Source: Opitutaceae bacterium (GTDB lineage Bacteria > Verrucomicrobiota > Verrucomicrobiia > Opitutales > Opitutaceae). From it: 64,000 nt of DNA. Numbering within the stretch: position 1 is the first letter of the stretch; each line of letters starts with the position of its first letter. Positions 34,744-44,761 of the stretch are shown here, one piece after another. The translations under genes were made by a program, and so were the position numbers. The notes below the pieces were generated by a model. The model saw only the letters and a list, made by a program, of their open reading frames with translations. It searched no databases and had not been told where the DNA came from. The stretch is from NCBI GenBank assembly GCA_016711225.1, contig JADJTK010000052.1:62001-126000 (forward strand). The letters are read 5' to 3'.

Positions 34744-37554
34744 TCAGGGACCAAACCGAAAGCTCACCCGCCCTCGATAGCCGTCACGCAACGGCACGAG
34801 CTGGCTCTGCGGCCCGTGCGCCTCTGCAGGAGTGAACTTCTCGCCCACCGCGGGGATCACATGCAGGAAGGCCAAGCCCACTTGCGGCAGCCGGGTGACC
34901 GCCGCGCGCTGCTCGGCTTCCGGCGGGAAAGACGGCGTGAGCACCTGCAAATCGAGTCCCTCGGTCCCGATCACCACCGTGATCGGCCCTTCCGTCGTCG
35001 CCAGGCGCAGCCAGCGCACCCCGGCAAAACATCCTTTGAACTCGGGATATACCCAGCCCGAATAGCCAGTAATGGTGTCGTTGTAGTCGTTGCCCCACGC
35101 ACCCAGCGACACACCGCGACGCCGGTTCTGCCAGACCCGGTACGGCCCCTCGCCCACCCATCGCTTCGACCGCACCAGACCTTCCGGATAATCGAAACAG
35201 ACCCCAAGGTAGGCCGAAGGTTGACTCGCCGTGTACGCGAAGTCGCAATCCACCCAGCCATTGGCACGAACCCGCCACTCCACCGACTGCAACTGGCCGG
35301 TGTAGCGCGCCAGAACGACCAGGTCGCTTCCCTCCGCGCGCCAGGAGAGGTCCGCGAGCACCGCAGTGCCCACCGCCAACCGCGGGCCGTCGGTCAGCGA
35401 GAACGCCTGGGCACCGCGCTGCACGCGCACCAGCCGACCGGTACGCTTCGCAAAGTCCACAACCAGGTCGCCGGCCGTAGCCCTCAATGTATCCGCAGTC
35501 TCCTCAGCAACGACGCTCGCCGCACCGGCGGCCGCGGCGGCGGACAACGCCGCGAAGCGGGACAACCCGCGCAACGGCCAGGTCCACGTCCAAAGCTCCC
35601 GCCCTCGGGGATCGTCCGCCCGAAGCACCAGCACATCCGCCGCGCGCCAGTCGGCAGGAAGCCCGAGGACCAGGCGGCCGCTCGCCCCTGGCGCCACCGC
35701 CAGGGCCGGGGCAATCCCCTCGGCCAGAGTGGCCGCCCCCTCCTCGTCCGGGGCGGGCATCCGCCGCAGCTGCCACGTGAAACGGCACTGCGCCAAATCA
35801 GTGAAGGCGTAACGATTTTCCACCGATAGAGCCCCGTCGAAATCGTCCGGCAGATCCCGCTCCCGCACCACGACCGGGCACCAGATGTCCTTCACCGCAA
35901 AATAGCTTCCTTCCTTCTCGCGATAGGGCCCCAGGATACCGTCGGGCGCCTGGTTGCCCTGGACATCGACGCGACCGGTATCGGGACGACGAATCCCCTC
36001 GTCGACCCACGCCCACAGGAATCCGCCCCCGGCCACCGGCGAGCGACGCATCACCTCCCAATAGTCCTCGAGCCCCGCCCCGCCGCCGCCATCGTAGAGG
36101 GCGTGGAGAAACTCCGTCGGCATGTAGATGACCGGGCGCGGCTCAGCCATCGGCCGCCCGTCGCGCCGCACCCCCAAGAAGCCGCCGGCCGCCATCTCCA
36201 CCGTGGCGCCGTAGTCGCGATAATGCGCGGTATTGATTCCACCGTGCACATCCCACGGATGCAGGACCGGGCGCTGCTGGATGTCCCAACGGGCGAAATC
36301 CCCGTCCAGGGCGGTCTGCCAGCCGCCCTCGTTGCCGTTGTCCCAGAACAGGATGCTGGGATGATTCCCATCGCGCTGCACCATCTCGGCGACCAGCGGG
36401 CGGCGGCTTCGGCGCTGTAGCATTTCTGCCAGCCGGCCAATTCATCAAGTACATACAGCCCTGGCTCATCGCAGAGCTCGAGGAAACGCTCGTCGGCCGC
36501 AGTGCGACAGACGCACCGCATTCATGTTCGCCTCCTGCATCAGTCGGATGTCCTCCCGGTGGTCCTTCTCGCCGAGGCACCGCCCGGAATCGGGATGGAA
36601 CGAATGCCGGTTGGCGCCCTGCAACACGATGCGCCGGCCGTTGAGATAGAACCCGTCGCCCTGCCGCACCTCGAAAGTCCGGAAGCCGAAGCGCTCCTCC
36701 GCCGTGTGCAATGGCCGCCCCCCGGCGCGCAGCTCGACCTCCAGGCGATAGAGCTGCGGCGTCTCCGCCGTCCATAGACGCGGCGCCTCCACCTTCCCGC
36801 GCAGCATGACCGAGCCATCGGGCGCGAGCGCAGCCGGGAAGGGTGCCCCCACCGCCGTGCCATCGAGTTGCCGCACCCGCCCCACCACCTCGGTGGCGTC
36901 GCCCTGGCCGTTCACCTGCACCGCCACCGTTATCCCGCCATCGGCCCGCGCATCGATGGTAAGCCGTTCGATGAACTGGGATGCCGTGCCCTCCAGCCAG
37001 ACCGGACGGAAGATCCCGCCGAAGTTCCAGTAGTCGCCCGTGCGCTCGGCACGGTTGACCGAGTCGTCGGCTGAAGTCTCGGCCACGGTCACCTCGAGCA
37101 GATTCTCGCCCTCGGGTCGCAACAGGGTCGTGACCTCGTACTTGAACCGGTAGAAACCCCCGCGGTGGGTCGGCCCGACCAGCTGGCCGTTAAGCCGTGC
37201 GGTCGTGTCGGTCATCACCCCGTCGAACACCAGGAACACGCGTCGCCCGGCCCAGCCCACCGGCAGCGCGAAGGAATGCCGGTATTCACCGACATCCGCC
37301 GGAGCAGCGTCGTGGTAGCTCAACGTCCCGAAGCCGTGCAGCTCCCAATTCGACGGCACAGGGATCGAAGCCCACGCCCCGACCTGCACCCCGCTCGTGC
37401 AGCGGAACTCCCACGGCACCGCATCGTCGCGATCATGGCCGGAGAGGAACAACCGCTCGCTGCCCCCTGCGGCGGCGACGGCCTGCGCCACCAGGGAAAC
37501 AAGCAAACAGACCAATACACCAAGGCTCGGACGTTCCACGAAATTTGCGCTCAT
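34744..37554 (-). CDS. Exported GH2 beta-galactosidase-type enzyme with two internal indels
   Basis: About 936 residues. ATG 37554 opens a signal peptide (LGVLVCLLVSLVAQAVA). The GH2 order is sugar-binding jelly roll (WEFRCTSG..., IPVPSNWELHGFG, YRHSFALPVGW), Ig-like domain, then the TIM barrel with GANRHSFHPDSGRCLGEKDH, the acid/base Glu in FWDNGNEGGW and the nucleophile Glu in MPTEFLHALYDG. From about 36500 to 36400 the correct residues (ADERFLELCDEPGLYVLDELAGWQKC) are in another frame: two bases are missing near 36500 and one G in the run at 36398-36400, a net loss of three. The original frame has a TGA at 36466 in between. Substrate not determined. Divergent from the next GH2 gene. Confidence 0.8.
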
Positions 37555-38013
37555 TGGTTCCCTGGAAGAGGCCCCCACTGTGCTGGCCGGGTCAAGCCTC
37601 CAAAACCAACTCCCGCGGGCGCACGCTGCAATCGCGCTGCGTGGGCAGGCCGGGGGGCCGCGGATCGCTGAAGTGATCAACCAGGCGCTCTCGCCAAGTC
37701 GTGGGGGTGAACGCACAGAGGGCCCGGTGCTCGCGGCAGGAAGACCCAAAGCGTATCGGCAGACGGAACCCCTGCCTGCAGGTCCGAGAGCCGCAGCGCG
37801 CACCGGCCGGCGAACACCGCTGGGAAACTTGCACAAAACGCTCACCGAAGCGGCCCCGCCCCCACTGGGCATTATTCCATCTGCAGATACCGCCCGTCGC
37901 GCAGCCCTGCCCCCCAGCACCCCGATCGTACGATCCGGATAACCCGCGCTCGCCCGGCCCACCGCCGTGCGGCTTACTCGCCCGGCCTCGCCACCCGCGC
38001 CCCGTCCATACTC

Positions 38014-40821
38014 GTGAGCCTCTCCGCCCCGTCTCCTCAACCCGATCGACTAGACCTGTCCGGCGAATGGCACCTGTCGCTAGGCGGCGGCGCCCTCCCC
38101 GAACCCGGCGCGCCACTACCGCCGCTTCACTTCGAGGACACGATCGTCCTGCCCGCCACCACCGAGACCGCGGGCAAGGGCCCGGCCAATCCGGAGTGCC
38201 GCACCGCTGGGCTCACCCCTGTGCGCCGCTTCGTCGGGGCGGCCTGGTACGAACGCGACTTCGTGCTCCCGGCGGAATGGACCGGCCTCGGAGTGCGCCT
38301 GCATCTGGAGCGGACCAAATACGCCTCCGTCTGGCTCGATGGCCGACCGCTTGGCGAACAGTCGCTGCTCTGCACCCCGCACGACCACGACCTCGGTCCG
38401 CTTCTGCCCGGACCCCACCGCCTCACCCTCTGCGTCGACAACCGCCTCCAACCCGCACCGGGCGACAACCATCAGGTTTCCGAGCACACTCAGGGCAATT
38501 GGAACGGCGTCCTCGGCCGCCTCGAGCTCCGCGCCCAACCACCGGCGCGGATCGCGCAGATCGCCTCCGAGCCAGATCTGGCCGGCCGCGCCTTCGCGCT
38601 GCGCATCCGGCTCGCGGGTACTGCTGGCCCTCCGGCTGCGGGTACGCTCACCATCACGGCCGAAAGCCGCAACCACGCCGGCCCGCCACACCGACCTCCG
38701 GTAGTGACCGTGCCCTGCGCCCCTGACGCCGCAGGTTGGATGCACCTTACCCTCCCGCTGGGCCCCGACGCCCAGCTCTGGGATGAATTCTCGCCCGCGC
38801 TCTACCGGATCACCCTCCGCCTCGCCACCCCGACCGCGACCGACGACACCACCTTCGTCACCGGCCTACGCGAATTCACGGCCCCCGGCACCCAGTTCGC
38901 CGTCAACGGCCGCACCACCTTCCTCCGAGGGGAGGTCAACTGCTGCGTGTTTCCGCTCACTGGCCACCCGCCGATGAACGTCACCGGCTGGCTCCAGTAC
39001 TACCGCACGCTGCAAGGCTACGGGATCAACCACGTGCGCTTCCACAGCTGGACACCCCCCGACGCCGCCTTTAAAGCTGCCGACGAACTCGGAATCTACG
39101 TGCAGACCGAACTGCCCTTCTGGGGCGAGTGGACCGACGACATCCGCCGGGCTCTCCTGCCCGAGGCCGAGGCCATCCTGCGCGCCTACGGGCATCACCC
39201 CTCCTTCGTTCTGCTCACTCTGGGCAACGAGCACCGCGGCGAACGCGCCCCGATGTCCGCCCTCGTCGCTGCCCTGCGCGCGATCGATCCAAACCGCCTC
39301 TACGCCGAGGGTGCCAACAACTTCCTCACCGCTCCCTCGCTCGCCCCCGCAGACGACTGCTGGATCACCGCCCGCGTCCCCGATCCTGGGCGACCGGGTC
39401 GCTTCGCCAACGTTCGTGGTTGCCACGCCACTCCCGACGGCGCCGATGGCCACCTCCAGATCGGCCCCGGCGGCACGCGCCACGACTACTCCGGCGCCCT
39501 CGCCGGTATCCGAGTCCCGGTAGTCAGCCACGAGATCGGCCAGTTCAGCGTCCTGCCGCATTTCTCGGAGATCGCGCGCTACACCGGCGTTTTCGCCGCG
39601 CGCAACCTCGAGCACTTCCGTGCCAAGGCCGCCACTGCCGGCCTTATGGATCGGGCTGACGCCTCCTTCGCCGCCTCCGCCCGGCTCGCGGCGCTGCTCT
39701 ACCGCGAGGAAATCGAGGCCGCGCTGCGCACGCCCGGCTTCGGCGGTTTCCAGCTCCTCGGGCTGCAAGACTTCCCCGGCCAGGGCACCGCGCTGGTCGG
39801 CTTGCTGGATGCGTTCATGCAGTCAAAGGGCGCGATCACGCCGGAGGAATTCCGACGCTTCTGCGCTCCTCATGTTCTGCTCGCCCGCTTCGACCGCCAC
39901 ACGTGGACGGGCGGCGAAGCCTTTTCTGCCGAGCTCGACCTTGCCCACTATGGTCCGTGCGATCTCCCAGCGGGAACGATCTCCTGGTCGCTCATCGCGC
40001 CGGACACCTCAATCGCGCTGGTCACCGGCGCGCTCACCGCGTGCGCCACCGTTGCCGGCGGGCTCCGCCGTGTCGGCGAACTTCACTTCCGTCTCCCCTC
40101 ACTCGCCACCGCCCAGGCTCTTGAGCTCCACCTCACGCTCACCACGGCGTCCGCTGCGATTGCCGCCACGTACCCACTCTGGGTCTACCCGGCATCCCCG
40201 GCCCCGCCCTCCCCGCCTCCCATATCCCAAAGCTCGCCCTCCGCAACCGTCACCCTCGCCCGCTCCTTCGATACCGCCACGCAGGGAGCGCTCGCCGCTG
40301 GCGGCCGTGTGCTGCTCATGCCCGACGCCGCCCACCCCTTCGCCCACAGCCCTGGCGGTGGCTTCATGACCGATTTCTGGTGCTGGCCGATGTTTCACAG
40401 TACGCCCGGGACCATGGGCCTCCTGATTTCGTCCGAGCACCCCGCCCTCGCCGGCTTCCCGACGGCCACGCACTCCGACTGGCAATGGTATCATCTCGCC
40501 CAAGCCGCCCAGCCCGTCGTCCTCGGCACCCTGCCACCGACCCTGCGCCCCATTGTGCAGGTGATCGACAACCTCGAACGCTGCCACCGCCTCGGGCTGA
40601 TCTTCGAGGCCGATGTCGGTCCCGGCCGCCTGCTGGTCTGCGCCCTCGATCTGCCTGCGCTGGCGGAGAAGCATCCGGAAGCCCGCCAACTCCTCGCCAG
40701 CCTGCTCGCCTATGCCGGCTCCGAGAGGTTCACGCCCATGGCCCTGATCGATCAGGCCAGATTGGTCACAGCACTCGAAGTCAAGGCCCCTCAGACTCGC
40801 GGAGACGTGCCACTGCCGTGA
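38014..40821 (+). CDS. GH2 family glycoside hydrolase, cytoplasmic
   Basis: A 935-residue enzyme from GTG 38014 (the in-frame start nearest to the first recognisable strand LDLSGEWHLSLGGG); no signal peptide, in contrast to its divergent neighbour. The jelly-roll domain has WYERDFVLPAEW, HLERTKYASVWLDG and WNGVLGRLEL; the TIM barrel has FLRGEVNCCVFPLTGHPP, the acid/base Glu in LTLGNEHRGE and the probable nucleophile Glu in VVSHEIGQF. The C-terminal ~200 residues include a Pro/Ser linker (PASPAPPSPPPISQS) and a domain that may not be catalytic. The active-site sequence SHEIGQ matches beta-mannosidase/galactosidase-like GH2 subgroups rather than classical LacZ. Likely releases sugars from imported oligosaccharides; substrate unknown. 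Confidence 0.85.
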   Translation: MSLSAPSPQPDRLDLSGEWHLSLGGGALPEPGAPLPPLHFEDTIVLPATTETAGKGPANPECRTAGLTPVRRFVGAAWYERDFVLPAEWTGLGVRLHLERTKYASVWLDGRPLGEQSLLCTPHDHDLGPLLPGPHRLTLCVDNRLQPAPGDNHQVSEHTQGNWNGVLGRLELRAQPPARIAQIASEPDLAGRAFALRIRLAGTAGPPAAGTLTITAESRNHAGPPHRPPVVTVPCAPDAAGWMHLTLPLGPDAQLWDEFSPALYRITLRLATPTATDDTTFVTGLREFTAPGTQFAVNGRTTFLRGEVNCCVFPLTGHPPMNVTGWLQYYRTLQGYGINHVRFHSWTPPDAAFKAADELGIYVQTELPFWGEWTDDIRRALLPEAEAILRAYGHHPSFVLLTLGNEHRGERAPMSALVAALRAIDPNRLYAEGANNFLTAPSLAPADDCWITARVPDPGRPGRFANVRGCHATPDGADGHLQIGPGGTRHDYSGALAGIRVPVVSHEIGQFSVLPHFSEIARYTGVFAARNLEHFRAKAATAGLMDRADASFAASARLAALLYREEIEAALRTPGFGGFQLLGLQDFPGQGTALVGLLDAFMQSKGAITPEEFRRFCAPHVLLARFDRHTWTGGEAFSAELDLAHYGPCDLPAGTISWSLIAPDTSIALVTGALTACATVAGGLRRVGELHFRLPSLATAQALELHLTLTTASAAIAATYPLWVYPASPAPPSPPPISQSSPSATVTLARSFDTATQGALAAGGRVLLMPDAAHPFAHSPGGGFMTDFWCWPMFHSTPGTMGLLISSEHPALAGFPTATHSDWQWYHLAQAAQPVVLGTLPPTLRPIVQVIDNLERCHRLGLIFEADVGPGRLLVCALDLPALAEKHPEARQLLASLLAYAGSERFTPMALIDQARLVTALEVKAPQTRGDVPLP

Positions 40822-41179
40822 AAGAACAACCCGGCCTTGGCATAGCGGAAGTGCTAGCGGTCGGTGGCGGAGCCAGTGAGGAAGCTCCACAGCAGCCCCA
40901 TTCCATCCGTCGACGAAGCGCCCGAGAAAGCGAAGCCATGCGCAGCCTCCTCGCCGCCGGCCAACTTGCTGGATCGGCCGGGACACTTCGCGACCACGCA
41001 ATTTGAACCAACTGTCCGCTGTCCATTCAACGGGTTGCAGGCTGGCCTGCGGCCGCGGTTGGAGAAGGCATTCTTGCGAACGCAAGTGAGCATCGATTCA
41101 CCCGCCCTGGGAGACTCGTCACTTCGCATTTGCCGTTCGCCGCACCGCCTCGCACCTCCCATCTTCGACCGCATCTGCC
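40822..41179. other. Intergenic gap after the GH2 gene
   Basis: No complete gene. On the minus strand around 40850-41000 a short coding-like patch (FVDGWNGAAVELPHWLR) is visible but cannot be tied to a family and has no start. Probably a remnant. Confidence 0.3.
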
Positions 41180-41434
41180 ATGTCCGAGTCGCCACCACAG
41201 CCCATTCGCTACCGACGCGCCGCCGCGGCCGATGCCACCGCTCTCGCCGCGCTCGGTGCCGTGGTCTGGATCCACACTCTCGCCAACACATCCTACCCCA
41301 ACGACGTGCTCGCCACCCAGGTCGCCCCGCCGCCACACCATAGGCTGGCCGCCGGGACCTTGCTCTCTCCTGATTCAACTAATGGACCAAGCTCCAGTTC
41401 GTACCATTCGTACGCCATCGGTTTCGGCGCCTGA
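41180..41434 (+). pseudogene. Truncated GNAT acetyltransferase
   Basis: The 84-codon frame begins MSESPPQPIRYRRAAAADATALAALGAVVWIHTLANTSYPND, which is the normal N-terminus of a GCN5-related N-acetyltransferase (basic strand, then alpha1/alpha2). From about residue 45 it turns into unrelated Ser/Pro sequence and stops; strands beta2-beta5 with the acetyl-CoA loop are absent here and in the other frames. Hence a gene remnant. A 9-bp hairpin (TTTCGGCGC/GCGCCGAAA, 41422-41443) covers its end. Confidence 0.6.
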
Positions 41435-41443
41435 GCGCCGAAA
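41422..41443 (+). terminator. 9-bp hairpin without T-tract
   Basis: TTTCGGCGC-CTGA-GCGCCGAAA, 91 bases upstream of the 5'-nucleotidase start. Could end transcripts from the GNAT remnant; termination strength is doubtful as no U-run follows. Confidence 0.4.
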
Positions 41444-41533
41444 TCTCTGATCCAGCCGCTTTGTTACATTCCCGTGTCGCCGATTCTCCCCGATTCACAT
41501 TCCACCCAACCGTCCCCTACGCTGACTACCACG

Positions 41534-43201
41534 ATGCGAATCCGCCTCTTGCCCTCACCCGCCGCCTGCGCCCGCCTCGGTTTTGCCGCCTTCCTGCTCG
41601 CCGCCGCCTGCGGGGACCTGCTCGCCGTCGAACGCACGCGCATCACCGTGCTGGCCACGACCGACATCCACTCCCACGTGTACCCGGTCGATTACTTCAC
41701 CAATCACCCCACCCAGGACGGGTTGGCCAAGATCCAGACTCTGGTTTTGCAGGCGCGAAAGGCCGACCCTTCGCTCCTTCTCCTCGACTGCGGCGACACC
41801 ATCCAGGGCACCCCGCTGGGCTATCATCGTGTTCGCTTCAGCCCGGAACTCGCCGATCCCACCATTCTCGCAATGAACCACATGGGCTATGTCAGCATGA
41901 CCGTCGGCAACCATGAGTTCAATTTTGGCCGCGCGGTGATGGCGAAAGCCGCCGCCGAGGCGCGGTTCCCCTGGCTGGCCGCCAATATCGTCCGCCGAGC
42001 CGACCAGCAGCCCGCGTTCACGCCGTACATCATCAAGGAGGTCAAGGGCGTCCGCGTCGCCATCCTTGGCATTACCACGCCGGGTATGCCGTATTGGGAG
42101 AGTCCCGATCGTATCGCCGACCTCGATTTCCTCAATCCCATCGAGACTGCCGCCCGCTACGTGCCGATCCTGCGCGAGCGGGAACACGCCGATGTGGTCG
42201 TGCTCGCCGCGCACATGGGCTTCGAAGAAGACCTGTCCGCCCCGCCGCCGCCGCCCGGCCTCATCCCCTTCGAGAGCACCTGCATCGCCATCGCGAAGAC
42301 CGTGCCCGGTATCGACCTGCTCTTCATGGGCCACACCCACCGCAACAACCCGGCCGTGATCATCGGCAATACACTGGTCTCCCAGGCGGGCCGCTGGGCC
42401 GACCGGCTCGCGCAGGCCGAAGTATACCTGGAGCGTGAAGACTCCGGGCGGCCCTGGCGCGTCATCGCCCGCGGGGCCACGACCACCGCCCCCACGGAAA
42501 AGACCGTGCCCGACCCGACCATCCTCGACCTCGTCAAACCTTACCACGACGCCACCCAGGCCTGGCGCGACCGGCAGATCGGCACCTGCGCGGCGACGAT
42601 CACGGGGTCGAGGGCGCGCGAGGCGGACAGCGCCATCCTCGACCTCGTGCACCGCGTGCAACTGGAGGCCGGTCACGCCGACATCTCCTTTGCGGCCAGC
42701 TTCAACCCAGGTGCGCGCATCGCGGCGGGCAAAGTATCCGTGCGCGACATCTACAGCCTCTACACCTACGAGAACACGCTCGCCGTAGTCGAGATCACCG
42801 GCCACCAGGTCAAGGAAGCACTCGAACACTCCGCGAAGTACTACCTGCCTTTCGAGCCCGGCAAGACTGTGGCTGAGCTGGCGAATCCCCGTATGCCCGG
42901 CTACAACTTCGACTCCGCTGAAGGCGTCGACTACGAGATCGATCTGCAGCGCCCGGTCGGGGAGCGGATCGTGCGGATGACCCGCAACGGCCAGCCCTTC
43001 GATCTCGAAGCCCACTATCGGATCGCGCTCAACAGCTACCGCCAAAACGGCGGCGGTGGTTACCGGATGTTCCGCGAAGCCAAGTCGTTCGCGACCGACA
43101 GCCGCGAGATCCGCGAGCTGATCCTCGAATGGATCGAGAAGCACGGCGAGATTCCCGCCGCACCAACCGGCAACTGGCGTTTCACGCCGCTGGGCAACTG
43201 A
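41534..43201 (+). CDS. 5'-nucleotidase / UDP-sugar hydrolase family phosphohydrolase
   Basis: A 555-residue exported enzyme (UshA/CpdB-like). ATG 41534 starts a signal peptide (CARLGFAAFLLAAACGDLLA). The metallophosphoesterase half has the two-metal site: TTDIHSHVYP, LLDCGDTIQG, VGNHEFNFG, AAHMGFEE and MGHTHRNNP. The C-terminal 5'-nucleotidase domain has SFNPGARI, YENTLAVVEITG and NSYRQNGGGGY, the adenine/substrate-binding motifs. It hydrolyses nucleotides, 2',3'-cyclic nucleotides or UDP-sugars in the periplasm; the exact substrate is not readable. The longer in-frame start at 41474 is rejected because it lacks a signal before residue 20. Confidence 0.9.
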   Translation: MRIRLLPSPAACARLGFAAFLLAAACGDLLAVERTRITVLATTDIHSHVYPVDYFTNHPTQDGLAKIQTLVLQARKADPSLLLLDCGDTIQGTPLGYHRVRFSPELADPTILAMNHMGYVSMTVGNHEFNFGRAVMAKAAAEARFPWLAANIVRRADQQPAFTPYIIKEVKGVRVAILGITTPGMPYWESPDRIADLDFLNPIETAARYVPILREREHADVVVLAAHMGFEEDLSAPPPPPGLIPFESTCIAIAKTVPGIDLLFMGHTHRNNPAVIIGNTLVSQAGRWADRLAQAEVYLEREDSGRPWRVIARGATTTAPTEKTVPDPTILDLVKPYHDATQAWRDRQIGTCAATITGSRAREADSAILDLVHRVQLEAGHADISFAASFNPGARIAAGKVSVRDIYSLYTYENTLAVVEITGHQVKEALEHSAKYYLPFEPGKTVAELANPRMPGYNFDSAEGVDYEIDLQRPVGERIVRMTRNGQPFDLEAHYRIALNSYRQNGGGGYRMFREAKSFATDSREIRELILEWIEKHGEIPAAPTGNWRFTPLGN

Positions 43202-43330
43202 GACGGCGCCGCTCGATCAGCATCCGTGGTGAGCAACGAACCGGCTCACGCCTCCGGGGCGCGAGCACGTTCGCTGACCGACAACACATCGACAGCGCCA
43301 TTGCGCTGACTACGAGCGGGCCATCAGGCC

Positions 43331-43440
43331 GTAGCGCCGGCCTCCGCGCCGGCGGTATCCGGTACGTAGACCCAGAGGCCGGACAGCGGACTTCGCGGGC
43401 GATGCCGACCCCTTGGCAGGGCCGGTCTCCGACCGGTTAC
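43331..43440 (+). repeat. GTAG-headed hairpin and related element before the IS630-type element
   Basis: GTAG (43331-43334) is followed by CGCCGGC-CTCCGC-GCCGGCG (43335-43354). A second, head-less stem of the nadA type (GGCCGGTCTCCGACCGGTT) lies at 43421-43440. Together with the IS element the gap looks like a landing area for repeats. Confidence 0.55.
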
Positions 43441-43489
43441 GACCGCCGTGAGCCCCGGGAGATCGGCGTGCATCCACGGTGTCCAGTCT

Positions 43490-44595
43490 TATACCAACGC
43501 CCCTCAGCAATTAGACTGGTTGGAGCGCCTGTTTACGAGTTCAGCCAGCCCTCGCCAGGGCGCCACGCGGGGCGTCGGTGCGCCAAGGGCGCAGGGCGGC
43601 GATGATGCGATCCTCCAAGCGGCGCAGGGAGGGATAGAGCCGGTTACAGACCTCGTCTTTGACCAGTCGCCAAGCCGCTCCACCGGGTTGAGTTCAGGGC
43701 TGTAGGAGGCAACGGCAGTAATCGCACGTTGGCCGGCACGCGTCGTCGACGGGCAGGTGGAAGCCGGCCCGGTCTTGATGATGATATGCAAGCTGGGATC
43801 GCGCTGGGGATCTGCTGGAGAAAGAGCGCGTGTACGTCCCGGTCGATGCACGGGGTAAACAGCGTCTCCATGCTGTCTCACCGTCGACTTCCATGGCTTC
43901 GTGCAGATAGCCCCTGATGCGGGTGGCATAGGGGCATGCCGCGTACCCCCGCCGCGCCCAGACTGACGGATCACCGGCAGAGCCCGTAGCGATGTTCATC
44001 CAAAACCCATAGCCGGACCGGCTGCCCGGCACGCGCGGCCGTCCCGGCCAGTTCTTCCATCGTTGCGCTCCGCTTTGAACGCCTTGGCCTTCGCTGGATC
44101 CTTTGGCGTGGCTTGCGCGGCACCTTCAACTTGCCGCCCAGCCGATGGAGCAACTTGCGCATGCCCCCTTCGCTGAGCTGGCGACGGGTGCGCTTCTTCA
44201 CCCAGGCCAGCGCATCCTTGGCTCGCCGGAACTTGCCCTGGAGTTGCTGTAGGAGTTCCTCGCGCACCGCCCCGCGCACCACCGAGGGCGTGCCGCCCCA
44301 TGCTCGCGCTGCAACAAGGCCGCCACGCCGCCCGCCAGCAATGTCACGATAGGTGAACACGGTTTGGCGACACACGTCGGCAGCGCGCATGATCTGCGCC
44401 ACGGTCAGCTCGCTGGGCGATCAAGCGCACCACCAGCAAACGCCGCCGCGCCCAATCGGGCTGGGGCTGCACCCATGCTTGCTCGATTTGCTGGACCAAG
44501 TCCTCGCCCAATGCCGGAAGGGTTCGTGCCATGCCCAAAGCTTGGCCGCACTCGGCCTACTTGTATAGTCCATTTTCGAAGGGACGATGGTATTA
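43490..44595 (-). mobile_element. IS630-type insertion sequence, decayed
   Basis: The ends match as imperfect terminal inverted repeats: left ...TATACCAACGCCCCTCAG (43490-43507) against right (complement) AATACCATCGTCCCTTCG (44594-44577). The length of ~1.1 kb and a TA next to each end fit the family. It carries one transposase gene broken into several frames (see the overlapping entry). A GGGCGGGC-TTCAC-GCCCGCC hairpin lies just outside the right end (about 44608-44628). It separates the 5'-nucleotidase from the Oar-like receptor. Confidence 0.75.
43504..44538 (-). pseudogene. IS630-family transposase, multiply frameshifted
   Basis: The helix-turn-helix end reads in one frame (MGMARTLPALGEDLVQQIEQA, WARRRLLVVRLIAQ), then ELTVAQIMRAADVCRQTVFTYRDI and RQLSEGGMRKLLHRLGGKL in a second, then the DDE part in a third and fourth: WVLDEHRYGL (first Asp), TPCIDRDVHALFL, and the final IIIKTGPASTCP/AYSPELNPVE segment with the family's SPELNPxE motif. 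At least four indels are needed to join them, so no full protein can be made by standard translation. Decayed rather than programmed frameshifting is likely. Confidence 0.75.
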
Positions 44596-44700
44596 GGTTG
44601 GACCTACGGGCGGGCTTCACGCCCGCCTTCTGACCGCCCACCACACAGACGGGCACAAAACAGGTCCCACCCAACGACTCGCGACGCTCAGCCCGAGCAC

Positions 44701-44732
44701 AAAAAGGGCGGCCGCTTCACGCGGCCGCCCTT
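44701..44732 (-). terminator. Intrinsic terminator of the Oar-like receptor gene
   Basis: A perfect 12-bp stem (AAGGGCGGCCGC with GCGGCCGCCCTT, five-base loop) ends in TTTTT on the minus strand, 30 bases after the stop codon. The stem also works on the plus strand. Confidence 0.85.
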
Positions 44733-44761
44733 GCCTGTCACGGAGAAAACTCGGCGGTGGA

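Noticed and set aside
32597..34780. A 727-codon plus-strand frame opposite the GH112 phosphorylase
   Set aside because: Glu/Leu/Val/Gly-rich antisense product without domains; the phosphorylase motifs on the other strand are unmistakable.
43504..44538. Programmed frameshifting in the IS630-type transposase
   Set aside because: More than one frame change is needed and no slippery heptamer with a downstream stem was seen at the junctions.
44608..44628. Hairpin GGGCGGGC-TTCAC-GCCCGCC beside the IS element as its terminal repeat
   Set aside because: It lies outside the matched ends and resembles the general hairpin families, not the IS ends.
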